The notes under the pieces: generated by a model | What the model was told of the DNA's origin: nothing | Databases searched by the model: none | What the model saw: only the letters and a program-made list of their open reading frames with translations | Origin: Mycetocola manganoxydans | GTDB lineage: Bacteria > Actinomycetota > Actinomycetes > Actinomycetales > Microbacteriaceae | Direction: 5' to 3' | Assembly: GCF_003667545.1 (NCBI RefSeq) | Contig: NZ_RCUV01000019.1 | Location: 1-64,000 of the forward strand | Length of the DNA stretch: 64,000 nt | Program-made: the position numbers and the translations under genes | Shown: positions 18,504 through 29,748 of the stretch, one piece after another | Numbering within the stretch: the first letter of the stretch is position 1 | Layout: every line of letters begins with the position of its first letter

Positions 18504-19358
18504 TCAGCCGATCGAGAGTGTGCGGTTGTCGATGAGGCGGGTACTGCCCACCCGTGCCGCGACGAGCATGATCGCCTGGCCCTGGTGTTCCGGACTGACC
18601 GGCGCGAAAGAGGAGGGGTCGACGAGGGCAAGGTAGTCGAGATCGATGCGAGGTTCAGCGGCGAGGACGGCGTGAGCGGCGTCGAGCGCGTCCGCAGCCG
18701 ACTCGCTGTTCGCGGCCGCCGCGAGAGCTGCAGACAGGGCAAGAGCCGCCGCGCGGTCGCTCGCCTCGAGGTAGACGTTCCTGCTCGACAGGGCGAGGCC
18801 GTCTGACGCGCGTACGGTCTCGACCCCGTGAACCTCCACACCGAAGTTGAGGTCCTTCGCCATTCGCTTCACGAGGAAAAGCTGCTGACGGTCCTTCTCG
18901 CCGAAGACGGCCACGTCCGGTCCGACGATGTGAAAGAGCTTGGCGACGACGGTGAGCATGCCGTCGAAGTGCCCTGGCCGGGTCGCGCCCTCGAGGCTGG
19001 CACCGATGTCACCAGCGGTGAGGCGGACGCCCGCGTTCGAATCGGGATACATCTCGGCGGCTGTCGGAGCGAAGACGAGCGAGACTCCGCGCTCGGCGAG
19101 CTGGGCGACGTCCTGCTCGAGCGTACGAGGATAGCTGTCGAGGTCCTCGCCTGGGCCGAACTGCAGCGGATTGACGAAGATCGAAACGACGACGATGTCA
19201 CCGAGTTCGGCTGCCTCGTCGACGAGCGCGAGGTGACCGGCGTGCAGCGCGCCCATCGTGGGAACGAGTACGACTCTCGGGCGCGGGTTTCCGTTGTCGA
19301 TCGCGCCCTGTTTGGCGTCGGCGATGCGCGAACGGATGTCATCGATACTGTTTGTCAC
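18504..19358 (-). CDS. panC: Pantothenate synthetase
   Basis: PanC joins pantoate and beta-alanine using ATP, the last step of vitamin B5 synthesis. The 284-residue protein shows the nucleotidyl-transferase motif TMGALHAGHLALVDEA (about 33-48), the conserved VSIFVNPLQFGPGEDLDSYPR and GEKDRQQLFLVKRM. It starts with a GTG that overlaps the preceding stop (GTGA), so it is coupled to the DUF2520 gene, a pairing common in this lineage. panB and panD are not in the window. Confidence 0.95.
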   Translation of the reverse strand: MTNSIDDIRSRIADAKQGAIDNGNPRPRVVLVPTMGALHAGHLALVDEAAELGDIVVVSIFVNPLQFGPGEDLDSYPRTLEQDVAQLAERGVSLVFAPTAAEMYPDSNAGVRLTAGDIGASLEGATRPGHFDGMLTVVAKLFHIVGPDVAVFGEKDRQQLFLVKRMAKDLNFGVEVHGVETVRASDGLALSSRNVYLEASDRAAALALSAALAAAANSESAADALDAAHAVLAAEPRIDLDYLALVDPSSFAPVSPEHQGQAIMLVAARVGSTRLIDNRTLSIG

Positions 19359-20101
19359 TCACCGATGGTACCGGCAGGCGGCGCCTCCTCGTCGGGGTCG
19401 TCGTCGAACACGTCCGGCCGGCCCGCCTGCTGCAAGGCATTATCGACAGAAGACCGGACGAGCGACGAGAGAAATCCGCCGGGATGCTCGACACCGATTC
19501 GCGCGAGGATGCCAGTGGCCTGCGTCACGATGGACCGGGAGAACGCCGTCGCGATCTCGATGGCCTCCGCATATGCGGCACGATCCGCTTCGGCGACGAG
19601 TACGGGCTCTCCGCCCATTTCGACGACGAGGGCCTGCCCGATCGGCTGGACCGGCGTCGGCGCGGTCACCGCGAACCAGCTTTCTGCGAGCCGGGCGATG
19701 TCGATGCTCGTGCCGGTGAAGTCCATGGCCGGGTGGATCGCGAGCGGGATCGCTCCGAGGGCCTGGGCGGGTGAGAGCACCGCGGTGCCGTATCCGGCTG
19801 CCGTGTGCATCACCAGTTGGCCGGGGAGCCAGCTCGACGTCGCTGCGAGCCCGGCGACGAGCGACTCGAGTTCCGAGTCCGGCACCGCGATGATGACGAG
19901 TTCGCTGCGTTCCACGATGCTCGGGATGTCGAGGATCGGAACGGCGGGAAGCATCGCTTCTGCGCGGTCCCTGCTCTCGACCGAGACGGCGCTGATTCCG
20001 GTGATGGCGTGCCCGGCACCGGCGAGGGCGGCGCCGAGGACAGGACCGACCCTGCCAGCACCGATGATCCCGATTCCCAGGCGACCGGCCCGTGCCGTCA
20101 C
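19355..20101 (-). CDS. Rossmann-fold/DUF2520 protein
   Basis: The 248-residue protein has an N-terminal dinucleotide-binding motif (LGIGIIGAGRVGPVLGAALAG, about 8-28) and a C-terminal helical DUF2520 domain, the architecture of NADP-dependent F420-reductase-like proteins. A conserved AIHPAMDFTGT segment joins the halves. A role in pantoate formation has been suggested for this family because of linkage to panC; that is inference here. GTG start coupled to the PH-protein stop (GTGA); 4-bp overlap with panC. Confidence 0.85.
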   Translation of the reverse strand: MTARAGRLGIGIIGAGRVGPVLGAALAGAGHAITGISAVSVESRDRAEAMLPAVPILDIPSIVERSELVIIAVPDSELESLVAGLAATSSWLPGQLVMHTAAGYGTAVLSPAQALGAIPLAIHPAMDFTGTSIDIARLAESWFAVTAPTPVQPIGQALVVEMGGEPVLVAEADRAAYAEAIEIATAFSRSIVTQATGILARIGVEHPGGFLSSLVRSSVDNALQQAGRPDVFDDDPDEEAPPAGTIGE

Positions 20102-21810
20102 GAGAAGTTCTCCGGCGCCGGCCCGGCATCCGGAACGGTCTGTGCCCAGCGGTGGCTGTGGTCGGCCAGGGACGCAGCCACGATTCCCGCCGAAACCTCT
20201 TCGTACAGGCGGGCTGCCTCGGCCGTACCGATGACGGGCAGCGTGGGAGTGATCGGGCCGAGCACGGTGTGGGCGCGAGCGGAAGCGAGGCGGAACATCC
20301 GCTCGACCGGGCCCTGCGAGACCGAGAAGCTCACCATCCGGGCGAGCGGAAGGATGTCGAGTTTGCGCCAGACGACACCCTTGCGGAACAGGAGCAGCCC
20401 GTCGCGAAGCGAATAGCCGGTGCGCTTCCAGGCGAACGGATCGAACCAGCGTGCGCGCCGGGGCGAGAGTGTGAAGCCCGAGCGGGACGGCTCGTTGATC
20501 GCCAGCTGCAGTTCGTCGCGCAGGTCTTCACTCGCTGGCAGGCCGAGCAGGAGTTCGACCACACGGGAGACGTCCGTGAGGGTGCCGACCGGGAGGACCG
20601 TCGTGTTTCCCTTGCCGCCGATCGCGTCTTCCGCCGAAAGTCCCGCCTTGTTGATCTTGACCTGCCACCAGCCGAACGGGCGCCACAGCACCGACTGGGA
20701 GATCTCGATCGCGTGCACGCGACCGGGGGGAAGCGTGTCGTTGCTCGTGGAGAACAATCCGAAACCGATCCGCACACCGGACGGCGTGCCGGCGATCGAG
20801 TACCGGAGCGATTTGGTGATCGTCGACCAGAAGTAGCTGCCGAGCCCGATCACACTCGGGATGAACCAGAACAGCGACCAGATCTGGCCGTTGACGATGG
20901 AGACGATCATCACGACGGCGAGGGCGAGGATCAGGACCGACCCGATGCTGAGCACCGTCGAGCCGATGAGGCGGCCGACCGGGATCCGTACGACCGATTC
21001 GGGCGGGGCGGTTCCCGGGTCGAGCTCTGGGGCGAGGAACTCAGACACCCGCTCGTTCACGATCCGGCTGAGCACCTGCTCGTTCTCGATGCCGCCAGGC
21101 CCGACGGTCGGTGCGGGCGCAAGACCTTTTTCGGCGAGGCGCACTCCCGATGCGAGGGTGAGCACGTCACGCCGGAGATTGTCGGCGTCCCGGGAGTACA
21201 GGTACTCGAGCTTCACGCTCGCGTCAGCCCCCGCGACGGAGACCTCCATTTTGGCTGCGCCGAAGAGGCGGGGCAGGAACGGCCTGGAGATCCCGACGCC
21301 CTGGATGCGGTCGAGTTTGGCGTTGCGGTGCGTGCGGAACAGGATACCGCTGCGCACCTCGACCGCTTCGTCCGTCACGCGGAAGGTGTGCATGCGCCAC
21401 GAGACGAAGAAGCCGGCCATCACGACGAGGAGGACGACAAAGACCGCGAGGAGCGCGAGCCCGACGTAACCGTGCTCCCAGACGTAGGTGAGCGGGTCGT
21501 AATTCTCCTCAGCGGTGTCCCCGGCGCCGGGCAGGAACAACTCGACCAGCCGCTCGCGCAGGTTCGCGATGACGAAGCCGGTGATGGCGAGGAAGGCGAT
21601 TCCGCCGCGAAGCAGGGGCGTCGCGGGGTGCAGGCGGTGCCATTCACCGTCGGTCAGGTTGCGCTGATCCCGCGGCGGCTGGTGCTGCACCGGGAAGTAT
21701 TCAGGCTGTGCGGCGACCGGATAGCCCGGCTGTGGTTCAGAACCGGGTGCGGGCTGCTGGGGCGGAAGGTTCCCGAACGGCGGCCGCGGAGCATCCGTCT
21801 CGTCGGTCAT
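20098..21810 (-). CDS. Membrane PH-domain protein (YdbT-like)
   Basis: This 570-residue membrane protein starts with a Pro-rich cytoplasmic segment and contains two pairs of membrane helices (near 80-135 and 265-310). Each pair is followed by bacterial PH-like (bPH2) domains; three such regions can be picked out, including FRVTDEAVEVRSGILFRTHRNAKLDRIQGV. Family members are membrane proteins of uncertain role. The gene overlaps its smaller partner by 4 bp (ATGA), as in the Bacillus ydbS-ydbT pair, suggesting a complex. Confidence 0.85.
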   Translation of the reverse strand: MTDETDAPRPPFGNLPPQQPAPGSEPQPGYPVAAQPEYFPVQHQPPRDQRNLTDGEWHRLHPATPLLRGGIAFLAITGFVIANLRERLVELFLPGAGDTAEENYDPLTYVWEHGYVGLALLAVFVVLLVVMAGFFVSWRMHTFRVTDEAVEVRSGILFRTHRNAKLDRIQGVGISRPFLPRLFGAAKMEVSVAGADASVKLEYLYSRDADNLRRDVLTLASGVRLAEKGLAPAPTVGPGGIENEQVLSRIVNERVSEFLAPELDPGTAPPESVVRIPVGRLIGSTVLSIGSVLILALAVVMIVSIVNGQIWSLFWFIPSVIGLGSYFWSTITKSLRYSIAGTPSGVRIGFGLFSTSNDTLPPGRVHAIEISQSVLWRPFGWWQVKINKAGLSAEDAIGGKGNTTVLPVGTLTDVSRVVELLLGLPASEDLRDELQLAINEPSRSGFTLSPRRARWFDPFAWKRTGYSLRDGLLLFRKGVVWRKLDILPLARMVSFSVSQGPVERMFRLASARAHTVLGPITPTLPVIGTAEAARLYEEVSAGIVAASLADHSHRWAQTVPDAGPAPENFS

Positions 21811-22421
21811 AGCCCCGTCCGTCTGCTTTCGGCGACCTCGACGAGGTGGTCGCGGAGGTCCTCAGCTTCCTCGGCGGGAAGTCCGGGCAGCACGATCGCC
21901 GTCGCTGCAGAAGCGGTGACGAACTTCAGTTCGGCGAGCCCGAAAGCCCGCGCGACGGGGCCGCGGTTGATGTCGATGAGCTGCATGCGGCCGTAGGGAA
22001 CGGCGACCATGCGCGTCCACATGATGCCGCGGCGGAACAGCAGATCGTCCTGTCGCAACTGGTACCCGATCGAACGGATGCGACGGGGGGTGAATGCAGC
22101 GCCGAGAGCGATCGCGAGAAGGAGGCCTCCCATGATCCACCAGGGCCACGCCTGCTCGAAAATCACGCCGAGGACGACGGCGACGACCACGACGACGACG
22201 GCCGCGATGGCGGAGCCGATGAGGTCGACGAGAATGTACTTGGGCGACACCCGCCGCCACTCCCCGGTCGTATCGATACGGCGGGGCGCGTCGGCCGTGG
22301 TTGCCTCCGCGGCGTCGGCAGCCTCACCTGCCTGGAGCCTCACCGGTGCCTGCTCGGTGACCGGCTCAGCCAGTGTCGGGTCAGGAGTCCAGGGTTGCTC
22401 CGGGTGCGTCATCATCTTCAT
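21807..22421 (-). CDS. Membrane PH-domain protein (YdbS-like)
   Basis: The 204-residue partner of the larger PH protein has a hydrophilic N-terminal part, two adjacent membrane helices (about 70-115) and one bPH2 domain (GYQLRQDDLLFRRGIMWTRMVAVPYGRMQLIDINRGPVARAFGL). The start lies 41 bp inside the DUF3180 gene and the stop overlaps the next ATG, so the genes are cotranscribed and coupled. Function is unknown. Confidence 0.85.
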   Translation of the reverse strand: MKMMTHPEQPWTPDPTLAEPVTEQAPVRLQAGEAADAAEATTADAPRRIDTTGEWRRVSPKYILVDLIGSAIAAVVVVVVAVVLGVIFEQAWPWWIMGGLLLAIALGAAFTPRRIRSIGYQLRQDDLLFRRGIMWTRMVAVPYGRMQLIDINRGPVARAFGLAELKFVTASAATAIVLPGLPAEEAEDLRDHLVEVAESRRTGL

Positions 22422-22854
22422 CCTTCGGGAGCGTGCAGAGGTGTTCGGCGATCAGTCCAGCGGCCGTCAGAGCCGCTGCACCGATGCAGGAGGCAATCGC
22501 GAGCCACATCGAGCCTAGCGCGGGCAGTACCGGGCGGGTCCCGAAGTAGACCAGCGCTCCGAGTGCTGCGCCGGTGAGCAGCGAACCGACGAGGCTGCAG
22601 GCCTTGGCAAGAACGACGACGCGCATGGCCTGGAACGGGTCGATCCGCGCCTGCCGCTTGCCCGTGACCGTGCGGTGGATCGGGATGGCGAAACCGAGGA
22701 TGACGATGGCGATCGCCAGCAGGGTGAGTGGCATCGTGACCGGCGGCACGAGGAGGGCTCTTCCGAACGCTTCCAGGCCGTACTCGAGGAGGAATCCGGC
22801 GACGAACCCGAGTGCCGCGAGGCCGATCAGCGGCGTCGCTCGTGTGCGCCTCAC
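22381..22854 (-). CDS. DUF3180 membrane protein
   Basis: The start is the GTG at 22854, which overlaps the folK stop (GTGA). The longer ATG-initiated reading lies inside folK and is rejected. The 157-residue product has four hydrophobic helices (about 8-28, 40-60, 80-105 and 112-138) and an acidic tail. DUF3180 proteins follow folK in many actinobacteria; the linkage is conserved but the function is unknown. Confidence 0.85.
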   Translation of the reverse strand: MRRTRATPLIGLAALGFVAGFLLEYGLEAFGRALLVPPVTMPLTLLAIAIVILGFAIPIHRTVTGKRQARIDPFQAMRVVVLAKACSLVGSLLTGAALGALVYFGTRPVLPALGSMWLAIASCIGAAALTAAGLIAEHLCTLPKDEDDDAPGATLDS

Positions 22855-23390
22855 GCGCCGTCTCCCGGGAATTCTGTGGCGCGCCCGATGAGGCCGGCAA
22901 CGGGTCCAGCGCCTGGCAGCACCGCGTCGGGGTCGATCTCGAGCCACGGACCGAGCACGAAGTCACGCTCAGCAGCCCGGGGGTGAGGCAGAACGAGGTC
23001 AGGATCGGCGAGAAGGAGGTGGCCGTAGGCGATAATGTCGATGTCGAGCGTTCGATCGCCCCAGTGTTCCTCCCGCACGCGCCCGAACTGCGCCTCGATC
23101 GCCTGGATCGCGCGGAGCAGAGCGTGCGGGGGCAGTGCCGTTTGAGCCAGAGCGACGCCGTTGAGATAGCGCGGTGCCGTCTCGTCTTTCCCGCCCGGCT
23201 TCACGGCGGTCGATTCGACGAGGGTCGACATCGCCGTCACCGTGACACCGTGTGCGGGCAGCGCATCGATCGCGGAACGGATGGTTCCGGCGCGATCGCC
23301 AAGGTTGCTTCCGAAGGCGAGCACGATCCTTGCGGGCGCCGGGGGTCGAACCGGCGGGTGGATGTTCGGCCGGGGAAGAGGCGACATCAT
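22851..23390 (-). CDS. folK: HPPK, dihydropterin pyrophosphokinase
   Basis: FolK transfers pyrophosphate from ATP to 6-hydroxymethyl-dihydropterin. The 179-residue protein has a proline-rich lead (about 1-20), then the family motifs VLAFGSNLGDRAGTI (about 23-37) and the signature WGDRTLDIDIIAYG (about 110-123), and LVLPHPRAAERDFVLGPW. It is coupled by a 4-bp overlap to folB upstream and to DUF3180 downstream. Confidence 0.95.
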   Translation of the reverse strand: MMSPLPRPNIHPPVRPPAPARIVLAFGSNLGDRAGTIRSAIDALPAHGVTVTAMSTLVESTAVKPGGKDETAPRYLNGVALAQTALPPHALLRAIQAIEAQFGRVREEHWGDRTLDIDIIAYGHLLLADPDLVLPHPRAAERDFVLGPWLEIDPDAVLPGAGPVAGLIGRATEFPGDGA

Positions 23391-23773
23391 CGAGCCGCCC
23401 GCGGGTCGGGGGCGAAGCGCTCGATGCTGACGGCCACGTCGGTGAACGGAATCGGGATCGGAGCATCCGGTTTGTGGACGGTCACCCGCACGCGTCGCGC
23501 CGCCGGATATGAGAGCACCAGCGCGGCCACGCGCTCGGCGACGGTCTCGATGAGGTCGACCGGGTCGGATGCCACGGCGGCGGCAACCCGCTCGGCAAGC
23601 TCCCCGTAGTGAATCGTCTCGGCAACATCGTCCGTCGTGGACGCTGCGGAGAGGTCGACACCGACGGTGAGGTCGATCAGGAAGTCCTGGCCGTTCTCAC
23701 GCTCGAAATCGTAAACTCCGTGGTGCGCCCGCACGCGGAGTCCGGTCAGGATGATGCTGTCGCCGGTTGTCAC
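23387..23773 (-). CDS. folB: Dihydroneopterin aldolase
   Basis: FolB cleaves dihydroneopterin to hydroxymethyl-dihydropterin and glycolaldehyde. The 128-residue protein has the expected start LTGLRVRAHHGVYDFERENGQDF, with catalytic His/Glu residues, and an ending of VRVTVHKPDAPIPIPFTDVAVSIER. The start codon is GTG with only a weak purine-rich site. It is separated from bioY by 43 bp. Confidence 0.95.
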   Translation of the reverse strand: MTTGDSIILTGLRVRAHHGVYDFERENGQDFLIDLTVGVDLSAASTTDDVAETIHYGELAERVAAAVASDPVDLIETVAERVAALVLSYPAARRVRVTVHKPDAPIPIPFTDVAVSIERFAPDPRAAR

Positions 23774-23816
23774 GATGCCACTCTCTGGTTTGCCGCCCGT
23801 GGGCAGCGACGCGGAC

Positions 23817-24443
23817 TCAGGCCGGGCTGGCGTCGCGCTTGTCGTCGACCGACTTCACGAGGCGCCACGCCAGGGGAAGGATCGATGCGGCGAGCAGCCA
23901 CTTCACGACGCCGCCAGCGATGAAGGGGTAGAAACCGGCAGCGAGGAGCGCGCCGATGTCGTTGGGGAGCCCCATCGTTCCGAGGATCATGCCGAGATAC
24001 GGGATACCGAACAGGAACGGGACAAGGCTCGCTCCGAGGAACGCGAAGAGCGACAGCGCAGGGCGCTTGTCCCAGTTGCGTTCGGCGAGCCAGCCGATGA
24101 AGGCGGCGGCGGCGATGAAGCCGATGATGAATCCGAATGACGGCTTGGCGAGGGCAGCGATCCCACCGGTCGCACCGGAGAAGATGGGCATGCCGGCGAG
24201 GCCGAGCAGCATGTAGGTGGCAAGTGACACCGCACCGCGCCAGGCGCCGAGTGAGGCGCCGACGAGCAGCACACCGAGCGTCTGACCCGAGACCGGGACC
24301 GGCCACATCGGTATCTCGACGAGGGCCGTCGCGCTGACGACGGCAACACCGGCGAGCATGAGCGCGATGTTGTTCGCCACGGTGCGGGGCACGACGCGGT
24401 CGGCGATGGTCAGTCTCGATGGGGCAAGGGTTGCAGTCGTCAT
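23817..24443 (-). CDS. bioY: Biotin transporter BioY (ECF S component)
   Basis: With the start at MTTATLAPSR (GGGAGA upstream) the protein has 208 residues and six hydrophobic helices. The conserved GQTLGVLLVGASLGAWRGAVSLATYMLLGLAGMP-type core of BioY is present in part and includes GLAGMPIFSGATGG. It binds biotin in the membrane and would need shared ECF energising subunits, which are not encoded here. It interrupts the folate genes between folP and folB, with 120 bp in front that may hold its own promoter. No clear BirA or BioQ operator was identified. Confidence 0.93.
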   Translation of the reverse strand: MTTATLAPSRLTIADRVVPRTVANNIALMLAGVAVVSATALVEIPMWPVPVSGQTLGVLLVGASLGAWRGAVSLATYMLLGLAGMPIFSGATGGIAALAKPSFGFIIGFIAAAAFIGWLAERNWDKRPALSLFAFLGASLVPFLFGIPYLGMILGTMGLPNDIGALLAAGFYPFIAGGVVKWLLAASILPLAWRLVKSVDDKRDASPA

Positions 24444-24563
24444 GTGTTCTCCCGGATGCGCACGTGCCGCGTCGGCGGCACTGCAGAACACACTATCCGT
24501 AATCCGGAGCTCGCCGGTTGTTGTGTCGGCGCAAGCCGGACCCACAATCTGTGACGGAAACCT

Positions 24564-25376
24564 CTAACGACGGCGCAGGCGCTCGTGCACGTCGAGCGCG
24601 ATCCTCGTCGCACCGACGTCGTGGACGCGGACGCCCCAGATCCCGGCATCGGCCAGCAGTGCGCTGAGCACGGCGGTCGGCAGGTCACGCTCGACCATGG
24701 GCGCACCCTCGTCGAGCAAAGCACCGAGGAAGCGCTTGCGTGAGGCACCGACGAGGACGGGAAGGCCGATCGCCTGCAGTTCAGGCAGACGGGACAGGAG
24801 TTCCCAGTTGTGCTCGGCCGTTTTCGCGAAGCCGAGTCCTGGGTCGAGAACGATTCGATCGCGGGCGACACCGGCCGCTTCGACCGCTTCGAGCCGGTCG
24901 AGCAGTTCCGAGCGGACGTCGTCCACCACGTCGTCGTACGAGGTGCGCGAGTCCATTTCGGCGCTGTGACCTCGCCAGTGGCTGAGCACGAACGTCACAC
25001 CGGTCGCAGCGGCAACGGTCGCCATCGCCGGGTCGGCGAGTCCACCGGAGACATCGTTGATGATCTCCACCCCGGCGTCGACGGACGCACGGGCGGTGTC
25101 TGCATTCATCGTGTCGACCGAGACACGGATGCCGTCGGCCGCGAGTGCGCGGATCACCGGCAGAACACGCCGCTGCTCTTCCTCGCTGCCGACGCGCTCG
25201 GCGCCGGGCCGCGTCGACTCGCCGCCGACGTCGATGAGAGTCGCTCCTGCTGCGGCCAGCGCCCTGCCGTGCGCGATCGCGGAACCGTGATCGAGGTACT
25301 GCCCGCCGTCGCTGAAAGAATTCGGCGTCACATTGAGGATGCCCATGATGTGCATCCCGGGCGACGCAACCGTCAT
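24564..25376 (-). CDS. folP: Dihydropteroate synthase
   Basis: This 270-residue TIM-barrel enzyme joins p-aminobenzoate to the pterin pyrophosphate and is the sulfonamide target. Both signatures are visible: MGILNVTPNSFSDGGQYLD (about 11-29) and TLIDVGGESTRPGAE (about 41-55). A conserved LDPGLGFAKT segment lies near 175 and a GASRKRF loop near 208. The ATG overlaps the folE stop (ATGA). Confidence 0.96.
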   Translation of the reverse strand: MTVASPGMHIMGILNVTPNSFSDGGQYLDHGSAIAHGRALAAAGATLIDVGGESTRPGAERVGSEEEQRRVLPVIRALAADGIRVSVDTMNADTARASVDAGVEIINDVSGGLADPAMATVAAATGVTFVLSHWRGHSAEMDSRTSYDDVVDDVRSELLDRLEAVEAAGVARDRIVLDPGLGFAKTAEHNWELLSRLPELQAIGLPVLVGASRKRFLGALLDEGAPMVERDLPTAVLSALLADAGIWGVRVHDVGATRIALDVHERLRRR

Positions 25377-25966
25377 GACCCCGGCCGGGCGAGAAGGGAG
25401 ATGATCTCCGCCCGCCGCGCTGGTTCGCTGAGTTCCCCGCGACTGGCCACGGTGAGGGTCGACGACTGCTCCTGCCGCGATCCGCGGGTGGTGACGCAGC
25501 CGTGAACGGCATCGAGGACGACCAGGACGCCCCGAGCGCCGAGGCCGCGGTGGATGGCGTCCGCGATCTCCTCGGTGAGACGTTCCTGGATCTGCGGGCG
25601 CGACGCGAGCACGTCCACCACTTTCGGGAGCGCACCGAGCCCGACGACCTTTGCGTCGGGGAGGTACGCGATGTGCGCGACGCCGAGAAAAGGAAGCAGG
25701 TGGTGTTCACAGATCGATCGGAAGGTGATGTCGCGCACCACGACCGCTTCGCCCGGTCCGTCGCTGCCGAGCGGGATGGCATCCGCGAGGAGGTCCAGCG
25801 GGTCCTCGGCGAGCCCGTGGAAGAACTCGCCATACGCTTCGGCCACGCGCTGCGGGGTCCGCGCGAGCCCCGCCCTCGCCGGGTTTTCACCGATGGCGAG
25901 AAGCAGTTCCGTCACGGCGCGCCGGATGCGTTCCGGGTCCATCCGGCCGGCTCCGGTGCCCCCCAT
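25373..25966 (-). CDS. folE: GTP cyclohydrolase I
   Basis: FolE converts GTP to dihydroneopterin triphosphate, the first folate step. The 197-residue protein has the zinc-site motif SICEHHLLPFLGVAHIAYLP (about 83-102) and the late conserved segment HGCVTTRGSRQ with the other zinc cysteine. Length is normal. The start lies 4 bp after the ftsH stop, so folate synthesis is probably read through from ftsH, a typical actinobacterial arrangement. Confidence 0.96.
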   Translation of the reverse strand: MGGTGAGRMDPERIRRAVTELLLAIGENPARAGLARTPQRVAEAYGEFFHGLAEDPLDLLADAIPLGSDGPGEAVVVRDITFRSICEHHLLPFLGVAHIAYLPDAKVVGLGALPKVVDVLASRPQIQERLTEEIADAIHRGLGARGVLVVLDAVHGCVTTRGSRQEQSSTLTVASRGELSEPARRAEIISLLARPGS

Positions 25967-25970
25967 GGGG

Positions 25971-27971
<2,001 letters not shown>

Positions 27972-28103
27972 AGTTCGGATGAGCGGATGCCCAACACCCT
28001 TTCTGAAGGTACGGCGAAGCGGCGAACGCCCCGTGAAGTCAAGGTTATCCCCAGAACGCTGGACGAGCCCTCTATGTTCGCCGAAGGGAGAACGGGGCGC
28101 CGA

Positions 28104-28655
28104 TCACGCGTATACGTGCGGAGCGAGCACTGCGACGTCGCGCAGGTTCCGGTAGCGCTCGTCGAAGTCGAGGCCGTAGCCGACGACGAAGTCGGTGGGG
28201 ATGTCGAATCCGACGTATTTGCAGTCGATCTCGACCTTCGCCGCCTCGGGCTTGCGAAGCAACGCGCAGACCTCGATGGATGCCGCGCCGCGCGATGCGA
28301 AGTTGTCGAGCAGCCACGAAAGCGTCAGTCCCGAGTCGATGATGTCCTCCACGATGAGCACGTGTCGATCGGTGAGGTCGGAGTCGAGGTCTTTGCGGAT
28401 CTGGACGACACCGCTCGATTTGGTCCCTGCGCCATAGGAGGAGACAGCCATCCAATCGATGGAGACGTGCTTCTTCATCGCACGCGAGAGGTCGGCCATC
28501 ACCATGACCGCGCCCTTCAGCACACCGACGAGAAGGAGATCCTTGCCCTCGTAGTCCGAGTCGATCTGAGCGGCGAGCTCCTCCAGCTTGTCGTGGATCT
28601 GCTGTTCCGTGACGAGGATGGTCGTAAGGTCGCCTGCAATGTCGCTCGATTCCAT
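28104..28655 (-). CDS. hpt: Hypoxanthine phosphoribosyltransferase
   Basis: Hpt salvages hypoxanthine or guanine with PRPP. The 183-residue protein shows the PRPP-binding signature VLIVEDIIDSGLTLSWLL (about 99-116) and LLLVGVLKGAVMVMADL. Two starts are possible. I prefer MESSDI because GAGG lies just before it. The ATG 9 bp upstream, giving MRTMESSD, overlaps the tilS stop as ATGA and would also fit. It forms a two-gene unit with tilS, as in many bacteria. Confidence 0.93.
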   Translation of the reverse strand: MESSDIAGDLTTILVTEQQIHDKLEELAAQIDSDYEGKDLLLVGVLKGAVMVMADLSRAMKKHVSIDWMAVSSYGAGTKSSGVVQIRKDLDSDLTDRHVLIVEDIIDSGLTLSWLLDNFASRGAASIEVCALLRKPEAAKVEIDCKYVGFDIPTDFVVGYGLDFDERYRNLRDVAVLAPHVYA

Positions 28656-28660
28656 GGTCC

Positions 28661-29704
28661 TCATCCTATCCGTGACTCGGAATCGTTCCCGCGTGCGGTG
28701 AAGACGATCAGGCTTCCCTCCCGGCTTACCCGGATACCGGGGACATCGATCGGCCCCTGCCCGCGCCAATCGGTCACGAGGCGGGCGATCTCGACAGTGT
28801 GGCCACGGTCGAGCGAGGACCCGAACTCACTGGATGCGACAAGCCGCAGGATGCGGTTGCGCAGGGCCGCCGGGTTCACCGCGAGCGCACTCACCGAGAC
28901 GGCAATGCCTGCCTCCGCCGGTTCGCAGATCTCCTCGATCATCTCCTCGACCATCCGGTCGAGAGCCTCCGAGTCCTCCCGCAGCTGTTCAGCGGTGCGG
29001 GCCAGCGCATCGGCGACACCGGGGCCGAGTTCACGCTCGAGTACCGGAAGAACGGCGTTGCGCACGCGCACCCGGCTGAACCGGGTATCCGAGTTGTGAG
29101 GATCCGTCCACGGTTGGAGACCCTCTGCCGCGCACGCCGCGTGTGTCGTCTCACGGCGAACGTCGAGGAGCGGGCGCAGATACAGACCGTTCGTCGGAGC
29201 CATTCCGCGCAGGCTTGCCGCCCCCGACCCCCTCGCGAGCCCGAGTAGCACCGTTTCCGCCTGGTCGTCGAGCGTGTGACCCAGGAGAACCGCACCGGCA
29301 TCCGTCGCCGCCGCGACGTCGGTAATCGCGCCATACCGTGCATCGCGCGCTCCCGACTCGGGCCCACCTCCGTGCCCGACCATGACCCGGCGAACGATGA
29401 CGGGAGACAGCCCCATGTGCTCCGCTGCGCGTGCAGCCCGATCCGCCACCTCGGCCGAGCCGGGCTGCAGGCCGTGGTCGACGACGACCGCCCCCGCCCG
29501 GAGCGCGAGTTTCGGCGCCTCGAAAGCCGTGGCGGAAGCGAGTGCGAGGGAATCGGGGCCGCCGCTCAGCGCGACGAGCACGAGTGCGCCCTCCGCAAGC
29601 CCGGAATCGCGGGCGGCCGCCAGCGCACGGCGCACTCCGACGCGCACCTCGGCAACCGCCGGGGAGAGCGGCGGGCGGCGGGGAGAACTGTTGTTGGGCA
29701 TCAA
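28661..29704 (-). CDS. tilS: tRNA(Ile)-lysidine synthetase
   Basis: TilS adds lysine to the wobble C of the AUA-reading tRNA-Ile using ATP. The 347-residue protein carries the PP-loop LVALSGGPDSLAL (SGGPDS at 47-52) in an N-terminal adenylation domain, followed by a helical part with the conserved RVRVRNAVLPVLERELGPGV. The C-terminal domains are short, as usual in actinobacteria. It is divergent from ppa with 44 bp between start codons. MM at the start leaves a one-codon ambiguity. Confidence 0.95.
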   Translation of the reverse strand: MMPNNSSPRRPPLSPAVAEVRVGVRRALAAARDSGLAEGALVLVALSGGPDSLALASATAFEAPKLALRAGAVVVDHGLQPGSAEVADRAARAAEHMGLSPVIVRRVMVGHGGGPESGARDARYGAITDVAAATDAGAVLLGHTLDDQAETVLLGLARGSGAASLRGMAPTNGLYLRPLLDVRRETTHAACAAEGLQPWTDPHNSDTRFSRVRVRNAVLPVLERELGPGVADALARTAEQLREDSEALDRMVEEMIEEICEPAEAGIAVSVSALAVNPAALRNRILRLVASSEFGSSLDRGHTVEIARLVTDWRGQGPIDVPGIRVSREGSLIVFTARGNDSESRIG

Positions 29705-29748
29705 GTAACGTTATTGCAGACTTTCAGAACCAAAGGAGCACAACCTTC

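Noticed and set aside
20092..21996. 634-codon frame antisense to the PH-domain genes
   Set aside because: Composition is that of a shadow frame (Arg, Asp, Glu runs) and it overlaps well-supported coupled genes.
24444..24563. Biotin-responsive operator before bioY
   Set aside because: I could not find a convincing BirA or BioQ palindrome; only short weak similarities are present.
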